From the IMG/VR virus record IMGVR_UViG_3300028394_002328, positions 271,036-335,035 of that record: DNA of 64,000 nucleotides; one strand, written 5' to 3'. The notes under the pieces were generated by a model. That model made no database searches, was not told where the DNA came from, and saw only the letters and a program-made list of their open reading frames with translations. The position numbers and the translations under genes are program-made. Numbering within the stretch: position 1 is the first letter of the stretch; each line of letters opens with the position of its first letter. Shown in pieces: positions 7,972 through 14,157 of the stretch. The stretch comes from a virus.

Positions 7972-8479
7972 ACAATCTAGGCCTTGTTAAATGTTCATCT
8001 ATTTTTTCTACTGTTTGAACATAATTGTGCTTTTTGGCAAATACATTTAATTTATCAAATGTCCATGGGAAAAAAGGAATATCTAAACACTGTTTATTAT
8101 CGTGGTCACGACGACCTGGATTTAATCTCCAATATATTCTTGATGAAGGAGTTAAACAACTTACTACTTTTTCAATTTGGCGTTCAATGATTTCACTAGT
8201 GCCGAAATTAATACTACCTAAGCAAGTAGCAACATCAAACAACCTATTTGGTTCATATTCTTCTATGGTACATTTATAGTCAGCCTGAGCAAACGCAGGA
8301 TCTATACCTATAACATTTTTTACTAAGGACTTAAAAGGATTAGCCCCACATCCTACATCTAACAACCATTCATCATCATTGATGAAAGTTGATATTCTTG
8401 CAGGGCTAGTCAATCCTCTTGAGTCACCTGATACCCAATGTTTAGAAAAATATTCATTTAAAAATTTTTGATTATGCAT
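7946..8479 (-). CDS. SAM-dependent methyltransferase, class I
   Basis: 177 aa with motif I DVGCGANPFK (residues 41-50), a motif II acidic residue in VIGIDPAF, and FDVATCLGSINF as motif IV. Length and layout fit a small class I methyltransferase of the Methyltransf_11/23 type. First gene of a three-gene unit with the sulfotransferase-like and Bug genes. AATAAATA lies 26 bases upstream; the leader has no strong Shine-Dalgarno sequence. Substrate unknown. Confidence 0.78.
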   Translation of the reverse strand: MHNQKFLNEYFSKHWVSGDSRGLTSPARISTFINDDEWLLDVGCGANPFKSLVKNVIGIDPAFAQADYKCTIEEYEPNRLFDVATCLGSINFGTSEIIERQIEKVVSCLTPSSRIYWRLNPGRRDHDNKQCLDIPFFPWTFDKLNVFAKKHNYVQTVEKIDEHLTRPRLYAEWHRTS

Positions 8480-8505
8480 TTAATCATTTACCGCGATTAG
8501 AAAAA

Positions 8506-8513
8506 TATTTATT
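8506..8513 (-). promoter_or_regulatory. Late promoter motif
   Basis: AATAAATA on the minus strand, 26 bases before the methyltransferase ATG at 8479. Confidence 0.5.
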
Positions 8514-8541
8514 ATTTTATCTATACGCGGAAAATATTATT

Positions 8542-8605
8542 TGGAAGTGCGGGTGGGGTTCGCACCCACTGCAATCCGTTCTATTGGACTACGTTGGCAC
8601 CGCAC
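8542..8605 (-). pseudogene. Truncated tRNA-like sequence, no normal anticodon arm
   Basis: 64 nt on the minus strand. Acceptor halves GTGCGG/CCGCAC pair and a perfect T-stem GTGGG/CCCAC holds the loop TGCGAAC, ending near CCA. Between them there is room for only one arm (AGTCC/GGATT around AATAGAAC), without the T33 of an anticodon loop. This looks like a tRNA that lost an arm by deletion. Confidence 0.6.
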
Positions 8606-8611
8606 TATATT

Positions 8612-8649
8612 TGGCGCACCGTAGGGGACTTGAACCATCATGCATGATT
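8612..8649 (-). pseudogene. tRNA 3'-half remnant
   Basis: 38 nt ending GGTGCG-CCA with a T-loop-like GGTTCAAGTCC, but the T-stem barely pairs and no 5' half is found. It carries the perfect palindrome ATCATGCATGAT. It lies between tRNA-Asp and the truncated tRNA and is probably recombination debris. Confidence 0.5.
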
Positions 8650-8724
8650 TGGCGGTCCCAAGGGGTAACGATCCCCTTCTTTCAGCGTGACAGGCTGATG
8701 TGCGTCCATGAACACTTTGAGACC
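8650..8724 (-). tRNA. tRNA-Asp(GUC)
   Basis: Acceptor GGTCTCA/TGGGACC (one G-T), anticodon stem TCAGC/GCTGA around CTGTCAC, D-stem GTGT/GCAC, T-stem AGGGG/CCCCT with the atypical loop ATCGTTA, discriminator G and CCA. Its first base coincides with the last base of the HNH gene's stop codon. Confidence 0.85.
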
Positions 8725-9152
8725 TAACTCAATCTACTGCCAATGGGCATTCTACCATTACGAATGTCATTGCCCAACTTAGCAGCCTCTTTAATTCTTT
8801 GTTTGCCCTCGTCGCTAGCATTCTTGACACCCCAAGTTTCAGTTTGAGTATGACAATTAGGACAAAGATAACGATAATTTTCTAGTCTATCGTTTTTGTT
8901 GTTTCCGTCAATGTGGTCAATCTGAAGTCGTATCGGCTTGCCGTTATATTCAGATATACCACATTCAGTACATTTGTACTCGGTGAATCTTCTAAAATAT
9001 GAAAGTGCGTTTGACTTAGTGTAAATACCACTTTCAATCTTTTCTTTTAATACATGTTGTATACCACATTCATTACAGCAATATTTGCCCTTACTTTGAG
9101 AGGGGTGCCACATAAATTTGGTATCGCAGTTTAAGCAGTTCTTTTTCGGCAT
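8724..9152 (-). CDS. HNH homing endonuclease
   Basis: 142 aa. Two N-terminal zinc-knuckle-like pairs (C6/C9 and C25 or C26/C29) precede the HNH domain: CTEC at 61-64, QIDHIDGNNKNDRLENYR with the catalytic D79-H80 pair, and CPNCH at 97-101. This is the free-standing homing-endonuclease type common in T-even-like phages. It sits inside a tRNA cluster flanked by tRNA debris. Its Shine-Dalgarno sequence AAAGGA is buried in a hairpin that also carries a late promoter motif, so translation is probably blocked on early read-through transcripts and allowed late. Confidence 0.85.
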   Translation of the reverse strand: MPKKNCLNCDTKFMWHPSQSKGKYCCNECGIQHVLKEKIESGIYTKSNALSYFRRFTEYKCTECGISEYNGKPIRLQIDHIDGNNKNDRLENYRYLCPNCHTQTETWGVKNASDEGKQRIKEAAKLGNDIRNGRMPIGSRLS

Positions 9153-9190
9153 AGGTTAGTCCTTTGATAAAGTATTTATCACTCTAACCT
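9153..9190 (-). promoter_or_regulatory. RBS-sequestering hairpin with embedded late promoter
   Basis: Immediately before the HNH ATG: outer stem AGGTTAG/CTAACCT (7 bp), inner stem GATAAA/TTTATC (6 bp) with loop TAC, and the Shine-Dalgarno AAAGGA in the internal loop. GATAAATA (9173-9180) fits the late motif; a transcript begun about six bases further would lack both 5' arms and free the ribosome site. This is the arrangement known for T4 I-TevI. Confidence 0.7.
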
Positions 9191-9196
9191 AGAAAT

Positions 9197-9254
9197 TGCG
9201 CTAACGGTGCATATACTGACAGGCTTTACACCTGATTGGACATTTGCTAGCGCA
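9197..9254. other. tRNA-like or hairpin remnant
   Basis: A 7-bp closing stem TGCGCTA/TAGCGCA encloses a smaller CAGG/CCTG hairpin with loop CTTTACA (plus strand). Size and shape recall a tRNA without T-arm, but no strand gives a standard cloverleaf. It lies between the HNH gene and tRNA-Gln. Confidence 0.3.
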
Positions 9255-9281
9255 CTCAGTCTAATGTCTAAATCATCAACT

Positions 9282-9355
9282 TGGCAGGGGTATAGGGATT
9301 CGAACCCCAACGAACGGAATCAAAATCCGGTATGCTACCATTACATCATACCCCA
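9282..9355 (-). tRNA. tRNA-Gln(UUG)
   Basis: 5' TGGGGTA as in bacterial tRNA-Gln, anticodon loop TTTTGAT on CCGGA/TCCGT, discriminator G and CCA. Positions 1 and 72 read U-U rather than the usual weak U-A pair. Confidence 0.9.
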
Positions 9356-9362
9356 ATTGTCT

Positions 9363-9439
9363 TGGTGGGTCCACCCGGACTCGAACCGGGAACTCTCAGA
9401 TTAAAAGTCTGATACTCTGACCAATTGAGTTATGGACCC
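9363..9439 (-). tRNA. tRNA-Lys(UUU)
   Basis: Acceptor GGGTCCA/TGGACCC, anticodon stem TCAGA/TCTGA around CTTTTAA, encoded CCA. Confidence 0.95.
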
Positions 9440-9446
9440 GAAAACT

Positions 9447-9522
9447 TGGCTCCCCGGGGTAGGATCGAACTACCGACACCCTGATTAACAGTCAGGTGCA
9501 ACTACCGCTGTGCTACCGAGGA
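9447..9522 (-). tRNA. tRNA-Asn(GUU), copy 1
   Basis: Acceptor TCCTCGG/CCGGGGA, anticodon stem CCTGA/TCAGG around CTGTTAA, discriminator G, encoded CCA. A second Asn(GUU) gene lies at 10321. Confidence 0.95.
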
Positions 9523-9528
9523 ATAAAC

Positions 9529-9735
9529 TTACAACTCTACACGCTCACGAAAATAAGAGTCCCAACCCTCTTCAGGGGGAGCTCCTATTACACGAGTTTC
9601 AACAAAAAATCGATAATCTCCAAAAGTTACAGTGTATTCACGGGCGGCGTCAACTGCCTGTGAACGTGATTCATAGACACCAAGAACTTCTGTCCCTTCA
9701 GGACCTTCATCAGTGACTAGAACATATACTTGCAT
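9529..9735 (-). CDS. Small conserved-type protein, 68 aa, unknown
   Basis: Acidic protein (MQVYVLVTDEGPEGTEVLGV...) with strand-helix-strand character: YVLVTDE, then SRSQAVDAAREY, then YRFFVETRVIG. No recognised family. It has a good Shine-Dalgarno sequence (AAAGGAACT) and a near-perfect sigma70 promoter 40-70 bases upstream, and it leads tRNA-Asn, -Lys and -Gln, so it is likely an early gene. Its base composition is less AT-rich than its neighbours. Confidence 0.7.
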   Translation of the reverse strand: MQVYVLVTDEGPEGTEVLGVYESRSQAVDAAREYTVTFGDYRFFVETRVIGAPPEEGWDSYFRERVEL

Positions 9736-9776
9736 GATAGTTCCTTTTCTGTTCGTTTTTTCTCACTACAGAAACT

Positions 9777-9805
9777 ATTATACATACCTACCGATTAATT
9801 GTCAA
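9777..9805 (-). promoter_or_regulatory. Consensus sigma70 promoter
   Basis: TTGACA, 17 bases, TATAAT, a perfect match to the housekeeping consensus. It drives the 68-aa gene and tRNAs and probably reads through to the HNH gene. Confidence 0.88.
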
Positions 9806-9843
9806 ACGCTTGTTGCTAGTTGTTTTTTAGCAACAGTGATATT

Positions 9844-9919
9844 TGGTGCCTCCACTTGGACTTGAACCAAGGACTTCCACCTTATCAAGGTGATACTCTA
9901 CCAACTGAGTTATAGAGGC
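9844..9919 (-). tRNA. tRNA-Ile(GAU)
   Basis: Acceptor GCCTCTA/TGGAGGC, anticodon loop TTGATAA, T-loop TTCAAGT, encoded CCA. Confidence 0.93.
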
Positions 9920-9923
9920 AATT

Positions 9924-10001
9924 TGGTCGGGGATGCAGGATTCGAACCTGCGACCTTCTGCTCCCAAAGCAGACCGTCTAACCGGACTGACGTAATCCCC
10001 G
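9924..10001 (-). tRNA. tRNA-Pro(UGG)
   Basis: 5' CGGGGAT as in bacterial tRNA-Pro, anticodon stem TCTGC/GCAGA around TTTGGGA, encoded CCA. Confidence 0.95.
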
Positions 10002-10008
10002 AATTCTA

Positions 10009-10082
10009 TGGCTCCGGTGGATGGAATCGAACCACCACTAGCGGTTTTGGAGACCGCCGCACTGCCATTATACTACACCGGA
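10009..10082 (-). tRNA. tRNA-Trp(CCA)
   Basis: Acceptor TCCGGTG/CACCGGA, anticodon stem GCGGT/ACCGC around CTCCAAA, discriminator G, encoded CCA. Confidence 0.94.
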
Positions 10083-10088
10083 ATTGTT

Positions 10089-10174
10089 TGGTGGAGTGTA
10101 CTGGGATCGAACCAGTCGTGCCATAAAGACGGCGGATTTACAGTCCACTGCATCACCATTGATGCTTCCACTCC
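10089..10174 (-). tRNA. tRNA-Tyr(GUA)
   Basis: Class II tRNA, acceptor GGAGTGG, anticodon loop CTGTAAA on TGGA/TCCG, long variable arm, encoded CCA. Confidence 0.93.
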
Positions 10175-10240
10175 ATATTGAAACACACTTTTTAGTTCTT
10201 TCGACCTCTCCGCGTTCGGTAAAGGTAATGTGTTTTAATA
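10175..10240 (-). other. Long hairpin between tRNA-Tyr and tRNA-Arg
   Basis: The spacer folds end to end on the minus strand: ATATTAAAACACA pairs with TGTGTTTCAATAT (12 of 13), and inside ACCT/AGGT and CCG/CGG enclose loop AACG. It has no terminal T-run, so it is not a standard terminator. It may guide tRNA processing or be a small RNA. Confidence 0.45.
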
Positions 10241-10316
10241 TGGCGCGACTGGAGAGATTCGAACTCCCGACAGACCGGGTAGAAGCCGGATACTCTATCC
10301 ACTGAGTTACAGTCGC
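10241..10316 (-). tRNA. tRNA-Arg(UCU)
   Basis: Acceptor GCGACTG/CAGTCGC, anticodon stem TCCGG/CCGGT around CTTCTAC, discriminator G, encoded CCA. Confidence 0.94.
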
Positions 10317-10320
10317 AATA

Positions 10321-10396
10321 TGGCTCCTCGACCTGGGCTCGAACCAGGGACCAACGGATTAACAGTCCGGCACTCTACCAACTGAGCTATCGAGGA
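10321..10396 (-). tRNA. tRNA-Asn(GUU), copy 2
   Basis: Acceptor TCCTCGA/TCGAGGA, anticodon loop CTGTTAA on CGGA/TCCG, discriminator G, encoded CCA. Its first 10 bases overlap the 3' end of the upstream CDS. Confidence 0.94.
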
Positions 10397-11205
10397 AAAA
10401 ATTTTGTAAATGTGTTATTTAATAACGTTGTATTTAAACCTCTAAAACTTAAATATTCTATCAAGAAAGATAAACTATTATTATTTTCTTTAATACGCAA
10501 ATTTCTATGTATTCCTAAAACAAAACTGTTTTCATATATCTTTTCTAAGACTTTTTCTGTAGGCAATGAAGTTCGGTAATTCATAAACAACTTATTCATG
10601 CCGCTACTACAATGTAGTAATTCTGAATTAGGTAAAAACATATTATATAATGCAAACTCACTTGGCAATTCATCCTCAAAAAATAATGACGTATAATCAG
10701 TACAAATTATAGAATTGACTATAGATGTATTCATCTTATAAGGAGTCATGTAGTCAATATGAAGTTTTGGAATTTCTTTCTTATATTTTTTAGAAGTTTT
10801 TTCTAAAAAAACATCTACATCCATTCGTTTTTTGTTACCTTTATAATAAATGAACAAAGATCCATTACCGTGAGGTACATTCCAATCAGTAAGAGTGAAT
10901 GGCTTTATAAAAAAATTCTTACTATCTAATATCAAATAATTTTCAGTATTAATTTTTTTAGCAATTTCTAATTTTAGAATTTGCTGTTGCCGCCAGCCAG
11001 ATTGTAATACCAAATCATTTTGTATTAGTACTAATTTATGTCTAGTATAATACGGCGACAATGCCGATTGCCATTCACTTAATTCAATTTTAGTATCCTG
11101 AATTATAACGAAATGAGTTACATTGTCTATTACAAATTCCAAACTTGATGCTTGCAATAACATTGCATCAAAATCGGTACTAAAGGTAACAGTAACAAAA
11201 TTCAT
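10387..11205 (-). CDS. DUF6492-like glycosyltransferase-type protein
   Basis: 272 aa. The stretch SGWRQQQILKL (residues 69-79) followed by YLILDSKNFF (90-99) matches the GWxxQQxLKL...LDADN pattern of DUF6492, a family of putative GT-A glycosyltransferases; here the usual LDAD is LDSK, so the metal site is altered. There is no signal peptide. The stop codon lies inside tRNA-Asn copy 2, so the CDS and tRNA overlap by 10 bases. No clear Shine-Dalgarno sequence precedes the ATG. Activity and acceptor are unknown. Confidence 0.65.
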   Translation of the reverse strand: MNFVTVTFSTDFDAMLLQASSLEFVIDNVTHFVIIQDTKIELSEWQSALSPYYTRHKLVLIQNDLVLQSGWRQQQILKLEIAKKINTENYLILDSKNFFIKPFTLTDWNVPHGNGSLFIYYKGNKKRMDVDVFLEKTSKKYKKEIPKLHIDYMTPYKMNTSIVNSIICTDYTSLFFEDELPSEFALYNMFLPNSELLHCSSGMNKLFMNYRTSLPTEKVLEKIYENSFVLGIHRNLRIKENNNSLSFLIEYLSFRGLNTTLLNNTFTKFFPR

Positions 11206-11236
11206 ATTTAAATTACTGTCAGTAACGAGGGGCTAT

Positions 11237-11440
11237 CTATTTCATCAAAACCATTACTTTTTCAAAAGTTTCCTCAACTTCCCATGTACCGTGGGGAGGA
11301 GCAAACACAAAAGTAACTTCTTCTGATGTTCCATCTTCACGCAAGATAGTGCTTCTATGTACCGTTGCAATCAAATCTTTTCTAATTGCGACTTTTTTCC
11401 CTTTATGTGCGGGGTTAGCGTTGGTGAGTTTAATAAACAT
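11237..11440 (-). CDS. Small conserved phage protein, 67 aa
   Basis: Begins MFIKLTNANPAHKGKKVAI and continues as a mostly beta protein. From memory, similar MF(I/V)KLTN... proteins recur near tRNA genes of T4-like aquatic phages; function unknown. It lies directly after tRNA-Thr in the transcript direction, with only a weak A-rich ribosome site (AAAGAAAATACA). Confidence 0.7.
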   Translation of the reverse strand: MFIKLTNANPAHKGKKVAIRKDLIATVHRSTILREDGTSEEVTFVFAPPHGTWEVEETFEKVMVLMK

Positions 11441-11462
11441 TGTATTTTCTTTTAAAGTAAAT

Positions 11463-11538
11463 TGGTGCCCCCTGACGGATTCGAACCGCCGACCTACTGA
11501 TTACAAATCAGTTGCGCTACCAGCTGTGCCAAGAGGGC
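11463..11538 (-). tRNA. tRNA-Thr(UGU)
   Basis: Acceptor GCCCTCT with GGGGGC on the 3' side, anticodon stem ACTGA/TCAGT around TTTGTAA, encoded CCA. Confidence 0.94.
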
Positions 11539-11562
11539 GTGTTAATATTTAATTAGTATACA

Positions 11563-12123
11563 CTAACTCAATAAAATTCTACTATGTTTTGGTAATCCTG
11601 CTCTTAAATAATCCATCTGATCAGCCAAAATATTACGATTTTGTAATATCATATTTTCAAAATGGTTTGGCACATATGGAACATATAGTAGTTCCATTCT
11701 TGCCTCTTTAAGAGTTTTACACCCTTTCATAGCGTTACAATCTTTACATGCGGTAACTACATTCATCCATACATTTTCCCCACCTTTGCTTTTGGGGATA
11801 ATATGGTCTCTGCTTAGGCTGTTAACATTGGGAAAATAATCACCACAATATGCACAGATATGTCTATCTCTACCAAACAATGTTCTATTGCCTAGTGCTA
11901 CTTTACTATGCTTAGTTGGATTAAATCCATGTCCTTTGATAGCAATAATTGATTGAGTTTCAATGTAACTTAGTTCGCCATTGCGTTGAATTCCACCACG
12001 ATATTTAGCCACAATTTCACCCATAGTCCATGCAACACTTTTGGTTGCATGGTAAAGAATTGCGTTATCATATGAAATCCACTGTCGGGGCGTTCCCGAT
12101 ATATCCAGTGCTAAAACTGACAT
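11563..12123 (-). CDS. HNH endonuclease (CxxC zinc type)
   Basis: 186 aa. The C-terminal half is an HNH domain of the bacterial/cyanobacterial type: CAYC at 90-93, SRDHIIPKSKGG with D106-H107, N121 and CKDCN at 126-130. The N-terminal 80 residues (beta-rich, MSVLALDISGTPRQWISYDN) match the extension common in this family. It lies between tRNA-Thr and a 62-aa gene. It has a strong Shine-Dalgarno sequence (CAAGGAG) and a late-like GTAAATA about 20 bases before ATG. It could be a homing enzyme or a resident nuclease. Confidence 0.85.
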   Translation of the reverse strand: MSVLALDISGTPRQWISYDNAILYHATKSVAWTMGEIVAKYRGGIQRNGELSYIETQSIIAIKGHGFNPTKHSKVALGNRTLFGRDRHICAYCGDYFPNVNSLSRDHIIPKSKGGENVWMNVVTACKDCNAMKGCKTLKEARMELLYVPYVPNHFENMILQNRNILADQMDYLRAGLPKHSRILLS

Positions 12124-12144
12124 TAAAAACTCCTTGTTACTAAC

Positions 12145-12151
12145 TATTTAC
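12145..12151 (-). promoter_or_regulatory. Late promoter-like motif
   Basis: GTAAATA 21 bases upstream of the HNH ATG at 12123, followed by a CAAGGAG ribosome site. Confidence 0.4.
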
Positions 12152-12227
12152 AGTATGATCAATTTGGTAGAAATATCTATATGATACGTACCGCATTATA
12201 CTAAATATATCTACGCTATAGAATCCA

Positions 12228-12416
12228 TTAGCGCATACTATCAAGTTTACTTTCTGGTATTTTTTTAAGAGAATCTTTGCGAACCAAACAATCTCTTTGA
12301 GTACCATATTTAAACACACGCAAATATTCAATGCCATCAATCAACCTAATGTCGTTAGGGTTCTTGCATGAATATTTTTCTTTATTAACTAAATTTTCAA
12401 AATATGTTGTTTTCAT
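12228..12416 (-). CDS. Small conserved-type phage protein, 62 aa
   Basis: MKTTYFENLVNKEKYSCKNP then IDGIEYLRVFKYGTQRDCLVRKDSL. The pattern of a short beta-rich protein ending in a basic helix is common in T4-like phages; function unknown. It has a strong Shine-Dalgarno sequence (AAGGAGTAATC) and sits at the end of a roughly 200-base structured leader driven by a sigma70 promoter, so its expression may be regulated by that leader. Confidence 0.72.
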   Translation of the reverse strand: MKTTYFENLVNKEKYSCKNPNDIRLIDGIEYLRVFKYGTQRDCLVRKDSLKKIPESKLDSMR

Positions 12417-12429
12417 GATTACTCCTTAA

Positions 12430-12617
12430 TATGAACACTCTGGGGCCTCGCCTTACCAGGGCAAGCCTATGTCCGTCCCAAAGTGTGTAGTAAAACATAC
12501 TACATGTAATATGCTTTACTACTCGGTATTTTTCAAGCCACATTAGGCTTTTCATCCACCGCGCCGCCCGTTTCTCCGATTTATAGTGCGGAGTAGGTCC
12601 TCGTTACCTTACACTGT
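12430..12617 (-). ncRNA. Structured 5' leader or small RNA, unknown class
   Basis: From the predicted start near 12617 to the ribosome site, the minus strand is G+C-richer than its surroundings and folds into consecutive hairpins: CTCCG/CGGAG; AAGCC/GGCTT with loop TAATGT; a 13-bp stem GTAGTAAAGCATA/TATGTTTTACTAC; and a stem ACACTTTGGG/CCCAGAGTGT enclosing CTTGCC/GGCGAG. It matches no riboswitch I can name. A 52-codon frame (MKSLMWLEKYR...) runs through it but has no convincing ribosome site. Confidence 0.5.
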
Positions 12618-12623
12618 CTTTCA

Positions 12624-12652
12624 ATTGTATCTCAATCTTCCTTTTCTGTCAA
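12624..12652 (-). promoter_or_regulatory. Sigma70-type promoter of the structured leader
   Basis: TTGACA, 17 bases, TACAAT, directly downstream of the terminator at 12657-12683, so it starts a new transcription unit. Confidence 0.85.
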
Positions 12653-12656
12653 CCAT

Positions 12657-12683
12657 AAAAAAACCTCGGAATATTCCGAGGTT
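12657..12683 (-). terminator. Rho-independent terminator
   Basis: Perfect inverted repeat AACCTCGGAAT/ATTCCGAGGTT followed on the minus strand by seven T. It ends transcripts coming from the 12837-13439 gene. Confidence 0.9.
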
Positions 12684-12706
12684 CTGATAATTCGTATGTT
12701 TACTTG

Positions 12707-12802
12707 TTATCCAAACCTCGGAGTAGCCCTTCTATCAGATGTGGGATAGGCTGTCTCCAATGACCATGATTTAATATAGGTTGATAAGAAACAAGTTTTC
12801 AT
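12707..12802 (-). CDS. Possible 31-aa peptide
   Basis: Open frame MKTCFLSTYIKSW... ending DRRATPRFG, between the 200-aa gene and the terminator. Only a weak ribosome site (AGGGATAAATAGCTTT). It could be a real short peptide with a basic tail or chance. Its last codons overlap a repeat of the terminator sequence (ACTCCGAGGTTTGG). Confidence 0.3.
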   Translation of the reverse strand: MKTCFLSTYIKSWSLETAYPTSDRRATPRFG

Positions 12803-12836
12803 AAAGCTATTTATCCCTAATTATTATTTTAAATAA

Positions 12837-13439
12837 TTACCAACTAGCTAATACACAATATCTAGTATATACTTCTAATGGTAATGTCCAATCATCTTCT
12901 ATTTTAAATCCACGAGATACTAATTCTTTTATCAAAGGCTCGGTACTAGTAACAGTATTAATATGAGTATCTATTTGAAAATCTGTACTTTGTAAATAAA
13001 CATATCCTGATTCATACTTTTTAAAGTTTAACCAATCATAATTCATATGCTCACATGAGGTATTAACTATCAAGGTATTGTTCTTAATATTATCTTCCCA
13101 AGTATTACATTGCGTTGCATCGGCAATTATTGATTTAAAATCCCAATCATAGTTTAATTTTCTACTGAAATTAGCCCAAAAATGATCTAGTTCAATTCCT
13201 ATAGCACTTTTGATAATATCATGTTCATGTAACATATGGGGCAGCATACCATGCCACTGCCCCATAAAGATACAATAATAATCAGTTAAATTAGATAGGT
13301 GTTTAACCGCGCCAATCTTACTATGCAATTGTGAGTAAGTTAACCCATGTCTTAGATGCCTATGTGTGGCTTCATCAACATTTAAACCCCATTCACTAAC
13401 TTGCATGAGTCTCCCAATTGAATTGGCTAGTTTTTCCAT
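12837..13439 (-). CDS. Methyltransferase-like protein, putative
   Basis: 200 aa, no confident family. The layout suggests a reduced class I methyltransferase: YYCIFMGQWHGMLPHML in place of motif I, SAIGIELDHFW as a motif-II-like acidic turn, and LIVNTSCEHMNYDWL in the motif IV position. A glycine-rich motif I is missing, so it may be inactive or a different Rossmann protein. It is divergent from the methyltransferase at 13486, with a 46-base shared promoter region. TTAAATA lies six bases before ATG and there is no Shine-Dalgarno sequence. Confidence 0.5.
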   Translation of the reverse strand: MEKLANSIGRLMQVSEWGLNVDEATHRHLRHGLTYSQLHSKIGAVKHLSNLTDYYCIFMGQWHGMLPHMLHEHDIIKSAIGIELDHFWANFSRKLNYDWDFKSIIADATQCNTWEDNIKNNTLIVNTSCEHMNYDWLNFKKYESGYVYLQSTDFQIDTHINTVTSTEPLIKELVSRGFKIEDDWTLPLEVYTRYCVLASW

Positions 13440-13445
13440 ATACTA

Positions 13446-13452
13446 TATTTAA
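13446..13452 (-). promoter_or_regulatory. Late promoter motif, leaderless type
   Basis: TTAAATA, TAGTAT, ATG at 13439. Divergent partner of the motif at 13474. Confidence 0.5.
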
Positions 13453-13473
13453 TATATGAGCTAGGTTTAATAA

Positions 13474-13481
13474 TATAAATA
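13474..13481 (+). promoter_or_regulatory. Late promoter motif, leaderless type
   Basis: Perfect TATAAATA, TTGT, ATG at 13486. No Shine-Dalgarno sequence. Confidence 0.62.
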
Positions 13482-13485
13482 TTGT

Positions 13486-14157
13486 ATGCCAAAAATAAAT
13501 TATTTTTTAGATTCATACAAATATTTTTGCCAATTAAACCAAGATCCAATCACAGGTTCCGTATTAGACTATGGCTGTAACTATGGAATGTTTTTAGAAA
13601 GTAGCAGAAGTTTATTCTCTGAAAACATGTATACTGGTATAGATGTAGACTTAGAGGCATTGCAAGCTGGTAAGAAAATGTTTCCAAATGCAAAATTTAT
13701 TCATTATGACAAACATAATTTTATGTACAACCCAACCGGGTCTAGAAGCCTTTGGCCTGACATTAATGAACAATTTGATTGTATTATAAGTTATAGTGTC
13801 ATAACACATACCACAAAAGAAGACATGTTAGATGCTATTGCCTGGCTCTATACTAAGTTGAAATCAGATAAAAAAATGTTTATTACTTGGTTAGATCAAG
13901 AAAATAAAATAGCATTAGCTTACTTTTATCAAAAACGTATGAAAGATTTTGGTAGTTGTGATAGGATTCAAACAGAAGATTACGTTTATCTCATTGACAA
14001 TAAAACATCCAAAGTACCCAATGATGGGATGTTTTTAGCTTTTTACAAAAAAGAATATTTGGCTAGCTTGTTGTCCGATTATGATTTTTCTTTAGAGCAA
14101 TCACCTGATTTTACTAATAGATGTTTTCAAGACTGTATAATTATAAAGAAAATATAA
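13486..14157 (+). CDS. SAM-dependent methyltransferase, class I
   Basis: 223 aa. Motif I is VLDYGCNYGMFL, motif II acidic residue in YTGIDVDLEA, and FDCIISYSVITH is motif IV, as in Methyltransf_11/25 enzymes. First gene of a plus-strand pair: its stop TAA overlaps the next ATG (TAATG), so the oxygenase-like protein downstream is translationally coupled. Substrate unknown. Confidence 0.8.
   Translation: MPKINYFLDSYKYFCQLNQDPITGSVLDYGCNYGMFLESSRSLFSENMYTGIDVDLEALQAGKKMFPNAKFIHYDKHNFMYNPTGSRSLWPDINEQFDCIISYSVITHTTKEDMLDAIAWLYTKLKSDKKMFITWLDQENKIALAYFYQKRMKDFGSCDRIQTEDYVYLIDNKTSKVPNDGMFLAFYKKEYLASLLSDYDFSLEQSPDFTNRCFQDCIIIKKI

Noticed and set aside
9890-10305. Plus-strand ORFs in the second tRNA cluster
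   Set aside because: Same artefact: reading through tRNA sequences.
12140-12340. 66-aa frame overlapping the 62-aa gene
   Set aside because: No ribosome site; the 12228-12416 frame has AAGGAG at the right distance.
12439-12573. 52-codon frame MKSLMWLEKYR... inside the structured leader
   Set aside because: No good Shine-Dalgarno sequence, and its path coincides with stem-loops; kept only as an alternative in the leader entry.
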